A stretch of 7,034 bases of DNA from Planctomycetota bacterium (GTDB lineage: Bacteria > Planctomycetota > Phycisphaerae > Sedimentisphaerales > SM23-30): positions 1 to 7,034 of the forward strand of contig JAKQBU010000002.1 of assembly GCA_029573975.1 (NCBI GenBank), given 5' to 3'. The position numbers and the translations under genes are program-made. The notes below the pieces were generated by a model. The model did no database searches, was not told the origin of the DNA, and was given only the letters and a program-made list of their open reading frames with translations. This document shows, piece after piece, positions 6,596-7,034 of the stretch (the first letter of the stretch is position 1; each line of letters opens with the position of its first letter).

Positions 6596-6691
6596 GCTTT
6601 ATCATTTCCCCCTATTGGGAAGGTCAGGAAACATCGTACCCCCCTAAGACAGATCCAATATATGACGGATCAACACTACAAAAAGAAAAAA

Positions 6692-7034
6692 TTAAGAAAG
6701 GGCGGGGGCGGTGTAGATGAGGTAGAGGCCGGCCAGGAGGATCAGGACTCCACAGGCCTTTTTCAGGATCAAGGCGCCTTTAGATTTTTCGTTCCAGTTG
6801 AGATAACGCTGGACTACTTCTGTAAATGTTCCAGCAAAAACAATTACCGAACAATGGCCCAGGCCGTAGAGCAGCAGGAGCAGGATGCCGTACCCTGGCT
6901 GGGAGGAAGCCAATCGGAAAGTGACGCCCAGCATGGGGGCCATAAAGGCGAAGGTGCAGGGACCCAGGGCAATGCCGAACACCAGGCCCAGAATAAAGGC
7001 GGCCAGGGGGCCTTTGCGTTTCATGCCGACCTGG
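6692..7034 (-). CDS. CcdA/DsbD-like membrane protein, C-terminal part (cut by window edge)
   Basis: An open frame of 113 residues enters from the right edge and ends at TAA 6694-6692. The ATG at 7024 is in frame with upstream sequence and is probably internal. The segment has three hydrophobic helices, roughly residues 9-32, 43-66 and 88-106 counted from that methionine. The first carries GIALGPCTFAFMAPML, with C23 at the position of the fourth-helix redox cysteine of the CcdA/DsbD transmembrane fold (compare SPCTTAPL in DsbD). The second carries LYGLGHCSVIVFAGT, with an additional cysteine. In this family such proteins carry electrons across the membrane to extracytoplasmic thioredoxin-like partners, for example in cytochrome c maturation. 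A CcdA-like transporter (for example the ArsG type, which I recall as having a similar GHCSVIV segment) is an alternative. The N-terminal half with the first cysteine is outside the window. Confidence 0.8.
   Translation of the reverse strand, partial: QVGMKRKGPLAAFILGLVFGIALGPCTFAFMAPMLGVTFRLASSQPGYGILLLLLYGLGHCSVIVFAGTFTEVVQRYLNWNEKSKGALILKKACGVLILLAGLYLIYTAPALS

Noticed and set aside
6606..6621. TTCCC/GGGAA hairpin in the gap upstream of ispD
   Set aside because: A 5-bp stem with a 6-nt loop and no T-tract; it could arise by chance.
6652..6671. GATCC/GGATC inverted repeat behind the CcdA-like gene as a terminator
   Set aside because: Only a 5-bp stem with a 10-nt loop and no following T-run. 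The T-rich sequence directly after the stop codon (6691-6681 on the minus strand) is not preceded by a stem.

Overview
The window reads as chromosomal DNA of a Gram-negative bacterium, most likely of the Planctomycetes-Verrucomicrobia-Lentisphaerae group, with a phycisphaeral planctomycete as best guess. This rests on the type of gene content: a Tat-exported Gfo/Idh/MocA oxidoreductase, a secreted VWA protein paired with a DUF4139 protein, and a divergent IspD. It is an inference from protein style, not a marker-gene assignment. No tRNA, rRNA, CRISPR array, transposase or phage gene was seen.

Layout. The left end (1-824, minus strand) holds the 3' part of a two-component operon: an OmpR/PhoB-type response regulator, followed 12 nt later by the start of a membrane protein that is probably its sensor histidine kinase, cut by the window edge. 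The intergenic region 825-1017 separates this operon from a divergent plus-strand pair: a secreted VWA-domain protein (1018-2355) and a DUF4140/DUF4139 (MuiA-like) envelope protein (2441-4243). The pair ends in a strong intrinsic terminator at 4270-4303. An AT-cored hairpin lies between the two genes.

A Tat-exported Gfo/Idh/MocA oxidoreductase (4376-5623) follows, with its own ribosome binding site and a probable terminator. It converges on ispD (5762-6511, minus), an enzyme of the MEP isoprenoid pathway. At the right edge is the C-terminal half of a CcdA/DsbD-like membrane protein (6692-7034, minus), upstream of ispD but separated from it by 180 nt with a candidate promoter.

The most interesting signal is in 861-966. 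Two copies of a bipartite direct repeat (TTTTACA-N4-ATTTAC, half-sites 11 bp apart) face outward in mirror image. Each lies exactly 23 bp from a good -10 hexamer, one driving the response regulator and one the VWA-DUF4139 pair. This is the expected architecture for a PhoB/OmpR-family regulator acting on its own operon and on the neighbouring envelope genes. It suggests that the regulator, kinase, VWA and DUF4139 genes form one regulated envelope module.
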